Below are positions 21,106 through 34,400 of a DNA stretch of 64,000 bases, in pieces (the first letter of the stretch is position 1; the number at the start of each line of letters is the position of its first letter). This DNA comes from Bimuria novae-zelandiae CBS 107.79 (Eukaryota > Ascomycota > Dothideomycetes > Pleosporales > Didymosphaeriaceae). The notes beneath the pieces were generated by a model. The model saw only the letters and a program-made list of their open reading frames with translations. It was not told the origin of the DNA and ran no database searches. The stretch covers positions 28,246-92,245 of the forward strand of contig ML976756.1 of assembly GCA_010015655.1 (NCBI GenBank), given 5' to 3'. Made by a program: the position numbers and the translations under genes.

Positions 21106-24100
21106 TCACTCAGCCTTAGGTTTCGCGCTCCCATTCTGCTCATATCGCTCCACGAGGTCAGAGCCCTTATTTGTGTAAAACTTGCGTTCGAGGAACTTGA
21201 GGACTTCGTCGATTCCACTGCTCATAGTTAGCAAACGAAGCCAAGTGTGAAAGAGGAAGGGAGGGTGACTGACATAATGGGTGCACAGATGGCCAGAACA
21301 GCCTTCCACTCGTGCCAGTTCAGCGGCGTGACGCTGAACAAGCCCTGCAAAAACGGAACATAGAGCAAGACGAAATGCAGCGCCATAGACAAGCAGATAG
21401 CATACACGAGCATCATGTTCTCCCAAAGGGGCAGGGTAAGCAGGGATTCCGAGGACGAAAGGGCGTTCATAGCGTTCAGCATCTCGATGACTACGAGGAT
21501 AGACAGCGAGACCGTCGACGCCGCGCGAGAAGATTCGTTGGCGAACATTTCGCAGCCGATTTCCGGGAACTGCGTGGAGCAGCGGTGGAAGTGGGAGAGT
21601 TGGTAGAAGGAGATTTGCGGGCCGGCGCTGTTGAACATAAACCACCACGCATAGCCAAAGACCGTGGCGGCGCCGACGTAAGTGCCGATGACCATGTAGC
21701 GGAAGAACAGCCAGCCGTCGACGAGCGCTTCGTCGCGCTTGCGAGGCTGCCTCTTCATGACGTCGTGGTCGGGTGGGTTGAAAGAGAGCGCGGTGGCGGG
21801 AAGACCGTCAGTGACCAAGTTGACCCAGAGGAGTTGGACGGGGATCAGGGCTTCGGGCATGCCAGCGGCAGCCGTAAGGAAGATGGAAACGACCTCGCCG
21901 ATGTTTGAGGAAATGAGGTAGCGGATGAATTGCTGGGTGTTGTTGTAGATGGAACGGCCCTCTTCGACAGCACCCTCAATAGTGGCGAAGTTATCGTCCA
22001 CCAGGACCATGTCGGCGGCGAGTTTGGCGACGTCGGTACCAGAGCCCATGGCAACACCAATGTCGGCCTTCTTCAGAGCCGGCGCGTCGTTGACACCATC
22101 ACCAGTCATGGCAACAACTTCACCCGCTTGTTGAAGGAGGTCGACGAGCTTCTGCTTGTGGGTGGGCTCGACACGCGAGAAGAGGGATGCTCGTTTGGCC
22201 GCCTTCATTTTTTCAGACTCGCTCAGATCATCGAACTCGCGGCCCGTGTAGCTCTTGCCGGTAGTATCTTCAGTGGGGCCAAAGACGCCGATTTGGCGGC
22301 AAATGGTCTCCGCGGTATTCCGATTGTCTCCGGTAATCACAACAACACGGATACCAGCTGAGCGGCATTTGGCAATTGAAGCCCGGACTTCAGGACGAGG
22401 AGGATCCAACATGCCAACAAGTCCAATGAGAGTCATATTCTGTTCCAGCTTCGCATAATCTTCTGTCGTCTTGGCGCCTTTCAGAAGAGGGTTGGAGCCG
22501 ATATCATCCACGGATGCCAAAGCCAAGACACGAAGTCCTTTCTTGCCATAATCGACGATTTCTTTGTAAAGCAGACTGGCCAATTGCTTGTCGAGGGGAG
22601 CCTTCTTTCCATTCTCACCGACGATGACGTGAGAGCAGCGGTCGATGAGCGATTCAGGAGCTCCCTTCACCAATAATTTCTGCGAGGTGGAACTTTTCAC
22701 CAAGACAGACATGCTCTTACGGTCCCGGGAGAATTCATAGGTCGCTTGTCGAGGGTAAAGATCTTCGTAGTATTTGCTGGCTCGATGAAGACGCTCGGAC
22801 GGCGCAACAGACGACCGGGTTGCGTTGTACTGGGGATCAGGGGTACCGATCTTCTCAACTAGAACACGCAGCGCGCCCTCGGTGGGTTCACCAATCAAGG
22901 CATGCTGTCCGCTCTTGGGGTCCAAGGTAAGTTCCGACTCGTTGCAGAGCGCAGTGACTTCACAAATTTGGCGCACGGTATCGGAGGAAGCAGCCAGGTT
23001 GTCTCTGGTCTGTCCCTGGATCGTGACGCGACCTTCCGGGGCAAAACTGGTGCCTTCGACGTCGAATTCCTCCAGACCCTTCCCATCTTCGGTGATGAAG
23101 ACGATCTTGTTCACGCTCATCTGGTTGGTAGTCAAGGTGCCTGTCTTGTCGGAGCAGATGACACTGCAGCTGCCGAGGGTTTCCACAGACGGAAGACTCC
23201 GCACGACGGCGTTCTTTGCGGCCATCTTCCGCGTCCCAAGAGCAAGACAGGTGGTGATGACGACAGCGAGACCTTCCGGAATAGCGGCGACACCGAGAGA
23301 GACAGCGATCTTGAGGTAGTATATAGCACCTTTTGTAAAACCTCCGTGAGACGGGTCACTGAAGTTTCGAATGTTGATGAGCCAGACCAGGACGCAGATG
23401 GCAGTGATGACCTTGGCCAGCGTGTCACCAAATTCGTTCAACTTCTCCTTTAGAGGCGTAGGCTGCGAGATCTGCGACGTGATGCTCTCATGGATGTCTC
23501 CAATGGCTGTGTTCCCTCCAGTCAAGACGACGAGCGCAGTGGCATGTCCCGTGACGACCGTGGTGCCAGAGAACAGCATGTTGATCTGATCCTGCTTGAC
23601 CGCACTCTCATCCTTGACCGGTCTGGTGTCCTTGGACACGCTCTCGCTCTCGCCCGTGAGGATGGACTGGTCGACATTGAAGCTGTTGCTCTGAATGGAC
23701 AGGATTCGGCAGTCTGCGGGGATCCTGTCGCCGATGGTGATCGAGACGATGTCGCCCGGCACCAGCTCTTCGGCCTTTATGCGCGTGAGCTTCCCACCGC
23801 GGACAGCCTTGGCCTCGTTGGCCGAGTACTCCTGCAGGGCGGCGATGGCCTTTTCGGCACTCGTTTCTTGCGACACGCCGACGACGGCGTTGAGTATGAG
23901 AATGGTGAGGATCTAGGGAACTGTCAGCAGGCCGGTCTGGTCGCAGCATAGGCGCACTCACCACCGCAGGGTCGACAAAAGCGGTCCAGTCATCACCGCC
24001 TTCGAACAGCGCAAGCACGAAGCTCACGGCGGCGCTCCCCAGCAGAATAATGACCAACTGGTCCTTGAACTGCTCGAGGATGAGCTCCCATATGGGCGTC

Positions 24101-24292
24101 GGGGGGTCTTCTGGCAGCGCTGTTCTCGTGTATCAGCAGACGTTCGCATGCTGTATCCACATTGCCAAACGTACCATTCTTGCCATGCTTCTGCCGCAAG
24201 CTTTCCACCTGCTGCTCCGACAAGCCCTTTCCCTCGGTTACACCAAAGTGCTGTAGCGCCTCGGCGGGCGTCTTTGTGAAGGCATTGTCCAT
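21106..24292 (-). CDS. nca-1: SERCA-type Ca2+-transporting P-type ATPase
   Basis: Exons 24175-24292, 23962-24119, 21274-23912 and 21106-21217; 1008 residues, the usual size. Introns of 55, 49 and 56 bp are GT-AG. It pumps cytosolic Ca2+ into the ER lumen using ATP. A cation-ATPase N-terminal domain starts at residue 5. TGES of the actuator domain is at 178-181, PEGL in M4 at 304-307, and the phosphorylated Asp of DKTGT at about 347. GDGVNDAP follows near residue 705, with six C-terminal membrane helices after it. Glu-Gly-Leu in M4 and the Asn/Asp set after Asn-Ile-Gly-Glu-Val mark two-site SERCA pumps rather than PMR1. The last short exon restores the conserved Ile-Asp-Glu-Val-Leu-Lys tail. 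Orthologous to Neurospora nca-1 by family; the symbol is by analogy. Confidence 0.95.
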
Positions 24293-24955
24293 GCTCCGCT
24301 CGGGGTACCAACGACTCGTCGCGGGGTATACGGTCGGGCAGTGGGGGAAAGTGGTAGGAGTGAGAAAAAGTGTAAGGGGTCGCTGGCGAGGCTGCGATAG
24401 GTAGATAGGTACAGAGCACTCGGACGCGTAGGACGACTTTTTCTCTCGCAGGCTAAGGTCGTTTACGAAGCGTGCAAAGTTGCAATGGCGGCGATGTTCA
24501 CTCAGAAATGTGTCCTGATTGTAAGGCTGGGCCCACCGAAGTTCGCCGCTTTCAGCTAATCAAGAGCAGGGCGCCACACACTAGCCACACGGCCCGCTAC
24601 GCCACAGTGAACTAGTGCAATGCACCACGGATACGGCACCGGCACCACCAGGAAATAGTAATAGTTAAACTTGTCGATGAAGCGAGTGGTAGTCTTTCAA
24701 GTAGGTCAAACAGTTGAGCTGTTTTTCACATGATAGATAATTTTTACAGTGAACTGAGCAGTACACCGCCAGGAGGGAGCGACAATGGGTAAACGAATCA
24801 AGATCGACGCAGCGCGCGCGTGTCATCTATTACTGGTCACATCCAACCCCCAAATATACCAACATGAAAAGAACATCCTCGCACCGCGATAAAGTACAAA
24901 ACGCCGACGCTATGCAATCATAACCATCTCATTCCCGCAAAACATATCCAAACCC
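24293..24955. other. Promoter of the Ca2+-ATPase and 3' flank of the histidine kinase gene
   Basis: Both neighbours are on the minus strand. The part next to 24292 is the ATPase 5' region; the AT-richer part at 24650-24955 is the kinase 3' flank. No other gene is seen. Confidence 0.5.
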
Positions 24956-27708
24956 TCACACCCCACTCCTCCCCCCACCACCACAATACTGCACCACCGC
25001 CCTCTCCACATCCCTAATAACAAACGGCTTCGTCAAGAACCCCTTCATACCGACCTTCCCCGCCCGTTCCACCGCCGCATCCGTAACATCCGCACTAACC
25101 GCCAGCACGACCGGCTTCTTTTCCCCACCCTCAATCTCCAAAATCTTCTCTGTAGCCTGAAACCCATCGAGACGGGGCATCCACAAATCCATGAGTACGA
25201 CGTTGATGTGCTCATGCGCGGGACGCAGCGCATTAGCGCGCATCTGCTGGACAGCATCATTGCCGTCGTAGGCCTCGTGGATGGCGGTGTAGCCGAGTTT
25301 TTTCAGCATGTGACGGAGGACGTTGCGGTTTATGCGGTTGTCATCTACGACGAGGAAGGTGAGGGGGAGGGTGGTTGCGAGTTTTCTGTCGTGGGTGGGA
25401 CGGTGGGTGGTTCTTGGCTTTGAGGGAGCGCGTGGGGGGGCGGGGGACGCGGAGCGAGGGGAGGGGAGACCGAGGTGGCGGGCGGCCAGCGAGGGGCTTA
25501 GATGGGCGGAGCTGTTTGAGGCGCGAGAGAGGGGGCGGGAGAGTTCCAGGATTGGAGGAGGGGTGGTAGGGTGGTGTTTAGTGTTTGGAGACTGGGTGTC
25601 CATGTCCACGGATAGATGAGATCGCCCCGAAGGCGTGGGCGATCCGAACGTTGAGCCCGGGCGACTACACACTTCCCCAGGCATCATCGGCACGCGCATC
25701 TCAAACTCCGACCCTCTTTCGGGCCCGGCCACATGCGATCGCAGGCAGAATAGGTCGCCGCCAAGTTTCCGCGCGAGCCCTTTGGCCACCATGAGTCCGA
25801 GACCAAGGCCTTCGCTGGCGCGTGTAGTGGACACATCCTCCCTTGAGAAAGGTTTGAAAAGGTTTGGTAGGAACGCCGCGGGGATTCCCGAGCCCGTGTC
25901 CTTGACATTGATGACAATGTACCGGGCGTTCGTGCTGAGTGACGCTTTCAGATTGATGGATCCGTGTTCCGTGAACTTGATTGCATTCAGTGCAAGACAA
26001 GAGATCATCTTCGCAAGGTCCTTCTCGTCGATTACGATTGTGTCCGGTACGTCCGCCGATACCGACCACTCGATCATTTTCAAATGCGATTCCCCGTTTG
26101 AGCTTCGCGTGTGGACCTCGATCTTCTCGCCCAGTTCAGTCTCTTCCGCAACAGCAGAGTCAGGGCGGCCGCCAACTTTCAAGGCGTCATTGATGACATA
26201 TTGGACGACTTCTCGAAGGTTGGTATACCGCAGCCCTGGAGCAGTCGATTGTTCGGAAGCGAACATGGGCGACATGATGGACTCGTCAGCCCAGCGAGTT
26301 CCTGCCGGGCGGCGCGAGCAGAGTTCGTCCACGGTCTCGTGGGTACCGTTCGGCCTTGCTGGACAACCTGCGCGTGCTGTATGCCCCTCGGAGATGAGGG
26401 AACGGACACGTCGGCGTGCACTCCTAGCCACACGCACCTGTCCTGACCAGGCTAATACGTCTCCTCTCTTTCGTTTGATGCCTCGATACTGGGCAAATGG
26501 GAGTGATTCCCCAGTGATAGGAATTGCGGGCCGACCCTCTTTAAGGAAGAAGTTGACTTCAGGGAATGCAGCGTCCATAGGAGTGATGGGAGTCTCCGGC
26601 ACTCCCATATTCATGTCGTAGGCGTGAACGACATTGTCAGCAGCTTCAACAGCGCGTCTCGCAGAGTCTGCCATCGCCAGTCAGCATGAGATCCACATAT
26701 ATACCAAGCGGCAGATCATGACCCGCGTGCTATATGGGTCAGAAATGTCTTGCACTCACCTTGTACAGTCTCGATATTCTCCTTGAGCGAGTCGAGCAGT
26801 TGCCGTACCCGTGGATCATGCTGCGTATCCTCTCCAACCTCTTTAACGCTCGCCATCATCACATCCAAAGTGCCCACCACCCCCTGCATCGGCGTCCTCA
26901 GCTCATGCGAAAGACTCCTCGCATACGGCTTCAAACTCTGCGCCATCGAAACCGCCTCATGCGGGACAACGCCCCTCTCCTCACGCACCTGCTCCGCCCT
27001 CCCCGCAAACCCCCTCCCCTCGAGCACTCTTTGCAAAATCAAATCCTCGAGCCCATGGAACAGCATCTCCAGAAACCCCCATCCTAACCGCCGCTGCGCA
27101 GCTCCCTCGGGGCTCCACATGACGCCAAAATGCGCAAAACACTTGCCGTCCGCGAACAGTGGGATTCCAAGATACGCTTCGCCAGGGACGGAAAGTTCGT
27201 TCAGGTTATTAATAATAAAGTCGCTGAGTTTCTCCGGGATGATGAAGATCTTGTCGTGCTTCATGTACGCGCAGGGACACTGATACGCGTGGTACTTGAA
27301 ATTGCTCATGTGCTTAGCATTACCCTTGCCGTCGCTCACGTAAAACGCCGCGCCCATCAGACACGCCCCGGGTTCGCCTAACGGTGGTAATTCGACAGCG
27401 ACGTTCCTGTCGTTTTGGAGGATGCGTTTAGAGACGAACGCATACTGGGCGCCGGTGACGTTGGCCAGGCCTTCGGTGAGGAGGTGCCAGAAGGACTCTG
27501 TGTCGGCGCTGCGGAGGGCGTGCTTGAGGGTTACGAAGGCTTCTGCAGCGTTGCTCTCAGCGGGCGTGTAGTGTCGCAGTAACTCTTGCGCGAAGCCTTC
27601 GTCGCCGCTATGGACGACTACGCCGGGCTTGGGCTGCGAGAAACACAGAGACTGGCGCTCGGCCAAATCGGGCGGCACGGTGCTAAGGCCAGGAGCCATG
27701 TCTCCCAT
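24956..27708 (-). CDS. Soluble hybrid histidine kinase (GAF-HisKA-HATPase-REC)
   Basis: Exons 26760-27708 and 24956-26667; 886 residues; one 92-bp intron. A GAF-like sensor domain spans about residues 75-225 and contains a Cys-Pro-Cys motif (144-146). The phospho-acceptor His268 lies in Leu-Ser-His-Glu-Leu-Arg-Thr-Pro. The ATPase domain has the N box (Asn-Ala-Ile-Lys-Phe-Thr), G1 (Asp-Thr-Gly-Ser-Gly-Ile-Pro) and G2 (Gly-Leu-Gly-Leu-Gly-Leu). The C-terminal receiver has the Asp-Asp pair (Val-Val-Asp-Asp-Asn), phospho-acceptor Asp in Leu-Met-Asp-Leu-Trp-Met-Pro and Lys in Thr-Lys-Pro-Phe. There are no membrane segments or HAMP repeats, so it is probably a cytosolic sensor signalling by His-Asp-His phosphorelay to Ypd1. 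All catalytic residues are present. The linker between HisKA and HATPase is unusually long and variable. The ligand is unknown. Confidence 0.92.
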
Positions 27709-28372
27709 ATTGCAGGACCATGCGGGATGAAGATAACAGACCGGGCGGTGCAGGTTTGGCGGGCTGATGGTGTCGCGGGAAGCTGTTCAGTTTGTCGGGC
27801 AAATACAGTCACATGTGGATTCAACAGACGAGGGAGCGGAGGGGGATGCGAGTGAGCGATGGATTGACAAACGCGGGCGCATGCGGGCTGGCTACAAGAT
27901 GCGCCCAGGTCGATTCCGAGATCTAGAACGATGTTCTCTGCGCCGCCCTGCGGCTCCGACACAGCCTGGATCAGCACCTGTAAGACGGCGTGCGGATCGA
28001 CAAAGCCCGCAGTCGCACTGTGCGACTTGATTGTACGCATGGCCGCGCGTGTGTCCAGCGCGCTGTGCAAAAGACATGCCAGCTTCACGTTGTAGCCCAC
28101 TGCACATTCATTGCTGCAGTGCGGGTGCCCATACCACCCGTGCTTTGGATTCGGATGGAAACACGGGCGGGATCGACGCGTGTCTAGAACCTTGCGCTGC
28201 ACGTTGCACGCACCATTGGCAGCGCTAACTCGGGAGCCGAATGGCACCGACTGCACATCTCGCCCCCAGGAGACCGTTGCTGCACTGTCCACGACGGGCA
28301 GATCAAACCTTGACATTTCCGCTCCGACTAGCCGCTATGTTATGCTAAGCTTGACATTGCACACGGATTAAT
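27709..28372. other. Promoter/leader of the histidine kinase gene and 3' flank of eIF3b
   Basis: Non-coding by my reading. A 232-codon minus-strand frame covers it (27618-28316) and overlaps the kinase start out of frame; it has no domain and odd composition. No RNA gene is seen. Confidence 0.5.
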
Positions 28373-30689
28373 CTACTGTATAACCTCCTCGCTCTCCTCG
28401 ATAATTTCCTCCACAATCTCCTCAATCTCCTCCACCTCACCATCCTCGTCTCTAAGAATCTTGCCGTTGTTCAGCTCAATGACAGCATCCTCCTCCTCCA
28501 GCATCTGCCGCATGCTCTTGCGGAACTCGAGCCACTCCCCAAGCAGTCTCTGGCGCTCCTCAATGACCGCCTTGTTAGCAGTGTTCTTCTTGGCCTGATC
28601 CTGCTCGTCAAAGACCTTGGAATAGTTGCGCAAGTTCTTGCGGATCTCGGCTTGCTCTTCCTTGGACAGCAGCGTCGCAGGTCGCGGCCGCCAGATGAGT
28701 TGCTTGAAGTGGTCAATGTGCTCTTCACGCAAGAGCGTGCCCTTGAAGTCGTACATGTGGTAGCCATTTTCCATCTGTGGTTGGTCAATACACGATAGCA
28801 TTGATCACGGGTGGGAGATGAGAACTTACGTGGTGTCTAAACGCGGAGGCTACTGTGGCAACATAGCGACCAGAGGGGTCCCACTCCACATCAGTGATGC
28901 CGTAATGGTCGCCTGATGCCATGAGCTTCAGATTGGCGTTCAGCTCCTTGTCACCCTTCTGTGCCTCGTCCTTTGGCTGGTCGAAGCTGAGGTCCCAGAA
29001 GTCGAGATCCGTTGATTGTGAGGACTGGAGCGTGGCAACGACAACAAAGCGTCCCTTCGGCGACCAGTAGATGCCGTTGCTGTTCTTCTTATCTACCGTC
29101 TGTACGTGGCGGAAATTGCCAGGTGCTCCGCCTTTGAGCTTCTCGGGAGCGAAGAAGTGGACGGCGGTCTTGGGAGGTACAGCAGCACCGGCGGGAATCT
29201 CACCAGCCGTGATGAGCACAAACCGGTTGCCCTTGGGCTCCCATGCGAAGTTGATGACGGTATCCTTAAGAGAGTCAACAACTTCGACTGGGACGCCCTT
29301 CTCCCTGACACGGAAGATCTCCAAGTTAGTAGCCAATGACTTCTTGGACTTGGAGTGACGGTCAACCTTGACGCAGACGTATGCAGCTTCAGACTGCCAG
29401 TGTAGCTTGGCATCCGAGACGTTGAAAAGGTTACGTGTGCGGACGACCTCCTTGGTAGGGACGGTCATGAGACCGACCTTGGCGGGGTTGCTGCCGAGTT
29501 CGGGAGTCCAGTAGCAGAAAAGCTGTTCGTAGGTCTTGATGCCATCACGCTTCGGCGTGGCAGGCGCCCATTCGAAGTCCACGACGCCCTCAATCTTGAT
29601 CGACGACTTGTCCAGGAGATTCATGCGGGGCAGCTCATACACAGAAATGGATTGGCCCGGCGTCATGCGCGCCACGTACTTATCGTCCGAGGACCACTTG
29701 AACGTCGGCCACTGCATCTTCTTCTTGACGGGGTTGCCCTCGGCGTCGGTGGAGGTCGGCATGTCAAGCGTTGTAAATGAGCGCAGGGGCTTGCCTGTGG
29801 CGATGTCCCAGATGATGTAGTTCTTGCCATCATCTTCAATCGACAGCGACGGCACCGGGTGGTTTTCATCGACCTGCAGCGGGCGATGCGACCACGTAGT
29901 GAGGTACTTCTCGTGCGGGGAGAAGTCGACAAGGTTGACGCCGGGGTGGGCGAATCGTTTTTGCCTGCTCCACGCCTTGCCGCCCCAGAGCTGCACACCC
30001 TGAGCGTGCATCGAGGTAAGGTAGGTGCCCAGCGGCGACCACTGCACGAACGACTCGGTCCAGTTCTCGCGGTCCACAACGGGCTCCGGCGCATCTTCCT
30101 TGTTGTTCCAAAACACGCCGACCTTCTCGCCGCGGAACATGACCATCTGGTCGCGTCCCTCAGAATCACCCAGCCATGACCGCAGGTGCTCCTTCTCCTG
30201 GAATGGCTCAATGTGCGGCTCGTGGTACTCCTCGTCGACGCGACCCTCCTTGCCGTAGCGGTCGATGTCGGTGAGCTTGTTGACCTGCATCGTGTGCTTC
30301 TTGTCGAGCGGCGTCAGATGGAGCTGTTTGACTGCGGCGACGGCCTCGCTGGGCGCATTGTACTCCACGAAGGCGTATCTGGCGCGCGTCAGTTAGGCAC
30401 GCATATATTAGAGATCTAGGGCGCACCCTTCCGTCTTGCCGTCGTCGCCCACAGGCATGTGCACGCCATCCTCCTTGACCTTGCCCACCGAATTAAGCTT
30501 TCGCAGCACAAACTTGACCAGCTTGGCCTTGCTGTCCTCGGGCACCTGTGGCAGTCCGTCGATAACCACAAAAGCGTCCAGCCCCTCATCGAGCCGCACT
30601 TGGTACTGATCTTCGAGATCGGTGAAGTCGACCTGAGACTCGTCAAATTCTTCGTCGTCCATAGGGAGGTTATCGTATGCGGTCGCCAT
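28373..30689 (-). CDS. PRT1: Eukaryotic translation initiation factor 3 subunit b
   Basis: Exons 30427-30689, 28830-30378 and 28373-28774; 737 residues, normal for eIF3b. Introns of 48 and 55 bp. It is a core scaffold of eIF3 that binds the 40S subunit and other eIF3 subunits during start-codon scanning. The N-terminus is acidic (Asp-Asp-Glu-Glu-Phe-Asp). An RRM lies at about residues 38-125, with Phe-Val-Val-Ile-Asp-Gly-Leu-Pro as RNP2-like strand and Tyr-Ala-Phe-Val-Glu-Tyr as RNP1, rebuilt exactly across intron 1. A WD40-like nine-bladed propeller (about 150-640) and a charged C-terminal helix with a Glu-rich end follow. The start Met-Ala-Thr-Ala-Tyr was chosen by family alignment from memory; an in-frame Met 28 codons upstream (30773) is less likely. 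Confidence 0.96.
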
Positions 30690-31431
30690 GTTGTCGGTGG
30701 TGTTGCGTGAGAGTGCGGGGCGCGCGTTTTCTGATGGGAATTTTTGGTGTGTGGTGGGACCTCCGCGGAACACGTGATTTTACCGGGTCGTGCCGAGAGA
30801 GTCGGAACCTTAATGATGGAGGTTTGGAACCTTGCACATTTACTGAGTCACGACTTGAGAGTCAAAGTAGTAGTTATAGGTCACATTCGCCAATTGTAGA
30901 GCCTAGAAAAATTGTGGGACAGCAAGCCAAGATCACATAGCTGGTACCAAAGCTTGCGTGCCGCGCACCAATATCGTCGCCAGCATGGAACATGCGCCCG
31001 TGGGCCCGTCTAAGTGACGACGCCCAACTCCTACCTATCACACATCACCTTCGCCATCCCTTAGCTCTGACTCTAAGCTTATGAGAAATACAACAATGGT
31101 TCATTCAATCCACCCCATGACTCAAATGAGCCCGGCCTCCTCACACTGCTCAAAAAAGCTACCAACGCACGGTAACCGTGCCACGCCAGCTACATGCGCT
31201 GAAGTATCCTAAACAGGGCCCCTAACCGGCTCCACAAATCACCACAGCAAAGTGCCTCTCCATCGCAACAACGCCAATCGCTCCAGCCGCTCATAAAATT
31301 CCGTACCTCGTCTCCCCTTCCAAGACGGCCGGCTCAGTCCGTGCTAGCCTTCAGACGACCAGAATGAAATATTGCAAACGACCCACGGGATATATGCACT
31401 AAACAACAAATTACGTGAGCGAGGGCACAAA
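30690..31431. other. Promoter of eIF3b and 3' flank of the ArfGAP gene
   Basis: No gene is supported. A GTAGGC donor-like word 11 bases before the ArfGAP stop (31443-31448) could instead start one more intron and a last exon in 31320-31400; I kept the simpler in-frame stop. Confidence 0.5.
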
Positions 31432-34400
31432 TCATGGGCCTCGCCTACCTTCAGAGTGATCCGACAGATTCTTGACCAACCTTCCACTAGCAGAGACGCG
31501 CTTTTGCAGCCTGGCTTCGCGGTCCTTGGCTCGTTCCGCAGGCGTGCTGCCATTGCCTGCGACGATGGACGGGAGCGCAGTCAGAATGTCTCCGCTGGTG
31601 TTGGGCTGGTTTGCCGTCATGGCTGCCGGCCTCCTGCCAGCTCGCTGGTCGGCCTTGTGCTCGAGGTACAGTTTCGCTGATGAGCTCAATGGGATCGGTG
31701 CGGGTTGTGTCGGCAGTTCCGCCCCGTTTTGTAGAAGAAGCTCGGCGACTGGGAAAGACTTCCGGGTTGGTGCACCGGGTGTACCGGGTCGTGCACCGGG
31801 CAGCGGCGAGCTTGCGGGCGAGGCGGACGCTGAAGGTGAAGCTGGATCAGCTGCAGCCAATGCTAGAAAGACTACATGTGTTCCACGAGACCGATCCTTG
31901 GAGTTGGGATCCGCCTTCAATGCTAGAGCATAGAGAATGTTTTGGATGTCGTTCTTCTTAACTGACGCCAACAGAGTTTCGGAAGGAGTGGCGTAGTGCG
32001 ACATAGTCGGTGATATTGGTGCGACGAACGCCCGGTCTGAATACTTTGACGTGATGAAGTGGAGTCTCTGTTCACGAGTCGACGTCGGTGCTGGCTTTAG
32101 AGACCCCAACAATCTTGCCTCCCAGATCGCATTGCTGTTGCTGTTGCCGATTTTGAGGAGGATATCCACTATGTCAGGAGTAAAAGAGTTGGTGTCCAGC
32201 GTCAAGGAACGCACCTTAGAGATATGAGTCCCCAAAGAACGGTGTATGCCGCTGCATTCAATGCAAATCACAATGCCAAGATTGATGGATACCCAGTCGA
32301 CCTTGCTTTCGGAACCGCAGTCCGCGCAGACTCTGTTACTAGGATCTGCGTCACGAACTTGTTGAAGCAGCTTGCCATCGTCCCCGGCAAATTCTTCTCT
32401 CCGGTAACTGGGACGATCGCCCACAGTCGCATGACGAGCCGGAGTTTTACTATTGTAGGTGTTCTTGTTGCTCGACAATGAAGGGCTTTTGCCCGTGAGA
32501 ACTGAGGCGATATCTCGTCGCGTCTGTCCAGGTAAGGAATCAGTCGAAGGGCGTTCCCGCTTTCCAGCATTCTCCACGGCCGACTGTAAAGCGTTGTTCA
32601 CAGCAGCGATCCAGGACTTCATGTCATCCTCATTGGTCGCTTGATAGACACGCGTAAACTGCGGTGTTATCATTTCGAAACAGAACCGGCGCTCCTGGTT
32701 GCGCGCTTCTCGCACCGACGCCATGCGCAGGTCGATAGGTTCCATGTGTAGCTCCAAACTCTGCTTCCAGTTGGTGTATTCTGAGAGCTTACCCTGGTCT
32801 AACACAACCCAGAACCTGTCACTGATTAGCTACTAAATCTCAAAAAGTGAAGTGATACCCACTTATGCCACGCCGTCTTGTTGAGGCCCTTTGGGTCGAC
32901 ATGACTTCCTGGCCTGCTGAGCGCCCACAAAAGGCCTTCTTTGCGGTGTGTTCCAGTCGCAACGTCGAGACCATTGGATATATTGTGATCTTTGTCTTCC
33001 AGATCACGAATGCCCTTGAACTTGCTCGGTTGAGGGCTTCCAACCAAAGATGCATGGGTGACTTCCGGGCTCTGTGGCGTGGCGATGGTAGGGATGTTGG
33101 TCACAGAGGAAGTACCTTGAGGAGAATTGCCGATGCCTGTGGAGACTGGAGCGATGCTTGATTTCCGGCCTGGAAGATTAGCGTCGGACGTAACTGCTGA
33201 CCGGGCAACGCTCCCGTTCGCGGGTGTGGTGGGTAAGGGTTGAGATGCTGGTTCATCGTATTGCTTTGTACTCTTCTCCAAAGCCCTCCGTTTCTCTTCT
33301 CTTTCTGTTCTCTGCAACTGGAACTCTTTGTCTGCTTCCTTGACCTCTACAGAGAGAGCCTCTAGTTGGGGTATCATGGTCTCGATTTTCTTGGCAGTCT
33401 CCAGGTAGTTCCGCGCTTGTGTGTCGGCGTACCTGGTGAGGTGAGACAGGACTTCTTGGTCCTTCCTGCCTCCATGAAGATCTTGCATGAACGAGGAGTA
33501 ATCGAAGCGCTTTAGTTCGAAGTTCCGTCGCTTGGACTGATATTTCGAGTCCGTCTCAGCACGCTTCTTCTCCTTCATAGAGTCGGAGCGCTGTCCCAGG
33601 TACCGGCTAAGATAGCCGTAGTACTCCTTGCTCTCTTCTTCAAAATCCTTGCGCTTCGTTTCGGCTTGTTTTATGTCAATGTTGTACAGCTTATAAATGG
33701 GATCAATGATTAGCTTCTGTATGTTGGATGAATTCATGCGCTCGTACACCAGGATCTCTTTGGCAATCCTGTCGAAGTAGTGGTCGATGGCTGGCTGAAC
33801 CGCGTTTGCGTTTGACGTTGAGCATTCACGGAGGGCTTCCATAAGATCAGCCATGGCGTTGTTACATGCGACCTGGGCCTCGAGCGCCGACTCGGCTCGC
33901 TTCAGAACCTTCTTCCACTTGGTGCGCATGTTGCCGGTTTTCTGCTCCAGCGACTTCATGGTAGCCCGAAACAGCGGACCATCCTCGGTTTGGCTCAAAT
34001 CTTCGCCGGGCCGGGAACAGTTTACATCCACCTTAACCGTGCTGTTTGTCAGTGTGGTAGCCTGGCTTGGTACTAATCCAAGACCATATTCTGGGATTGA
34101 TTCGAAGATGGGCGACTTGGGCGGCACGTCCAACGGGTCTCGGTCATTATCAGAATCACTAACGCGCGACTCAATGCTCTGGGCGGAGGGCACACGAAGC
34201 CGAGGAGGAACGCTCAGCTCCATTCGCGGAGAAGGAGACTTTGGACTGGTAAGCGGGCGAGTGTTGTGCACCCAGAAGGTGAAGTTGGCCAGGGTCTCCA
34301 GCTTGTGAGCACGCTGGTCATATTCCACAAAGCAGCAGCTTGTCCGCCAGCCACCCCCTCGGTCCTCGTTCTGCTTGGGTGGTTTCCATTTCCACGACCA

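Noticed and set aside
27618..28316. 232-codon minus-strand frame upstream of and overlapping the histidine kinase start
   Set aside because: No domain, Cys/His/Pro-rich random-looking composition, and it overlaps the real first exon out of frame; most likely the 5' leader.
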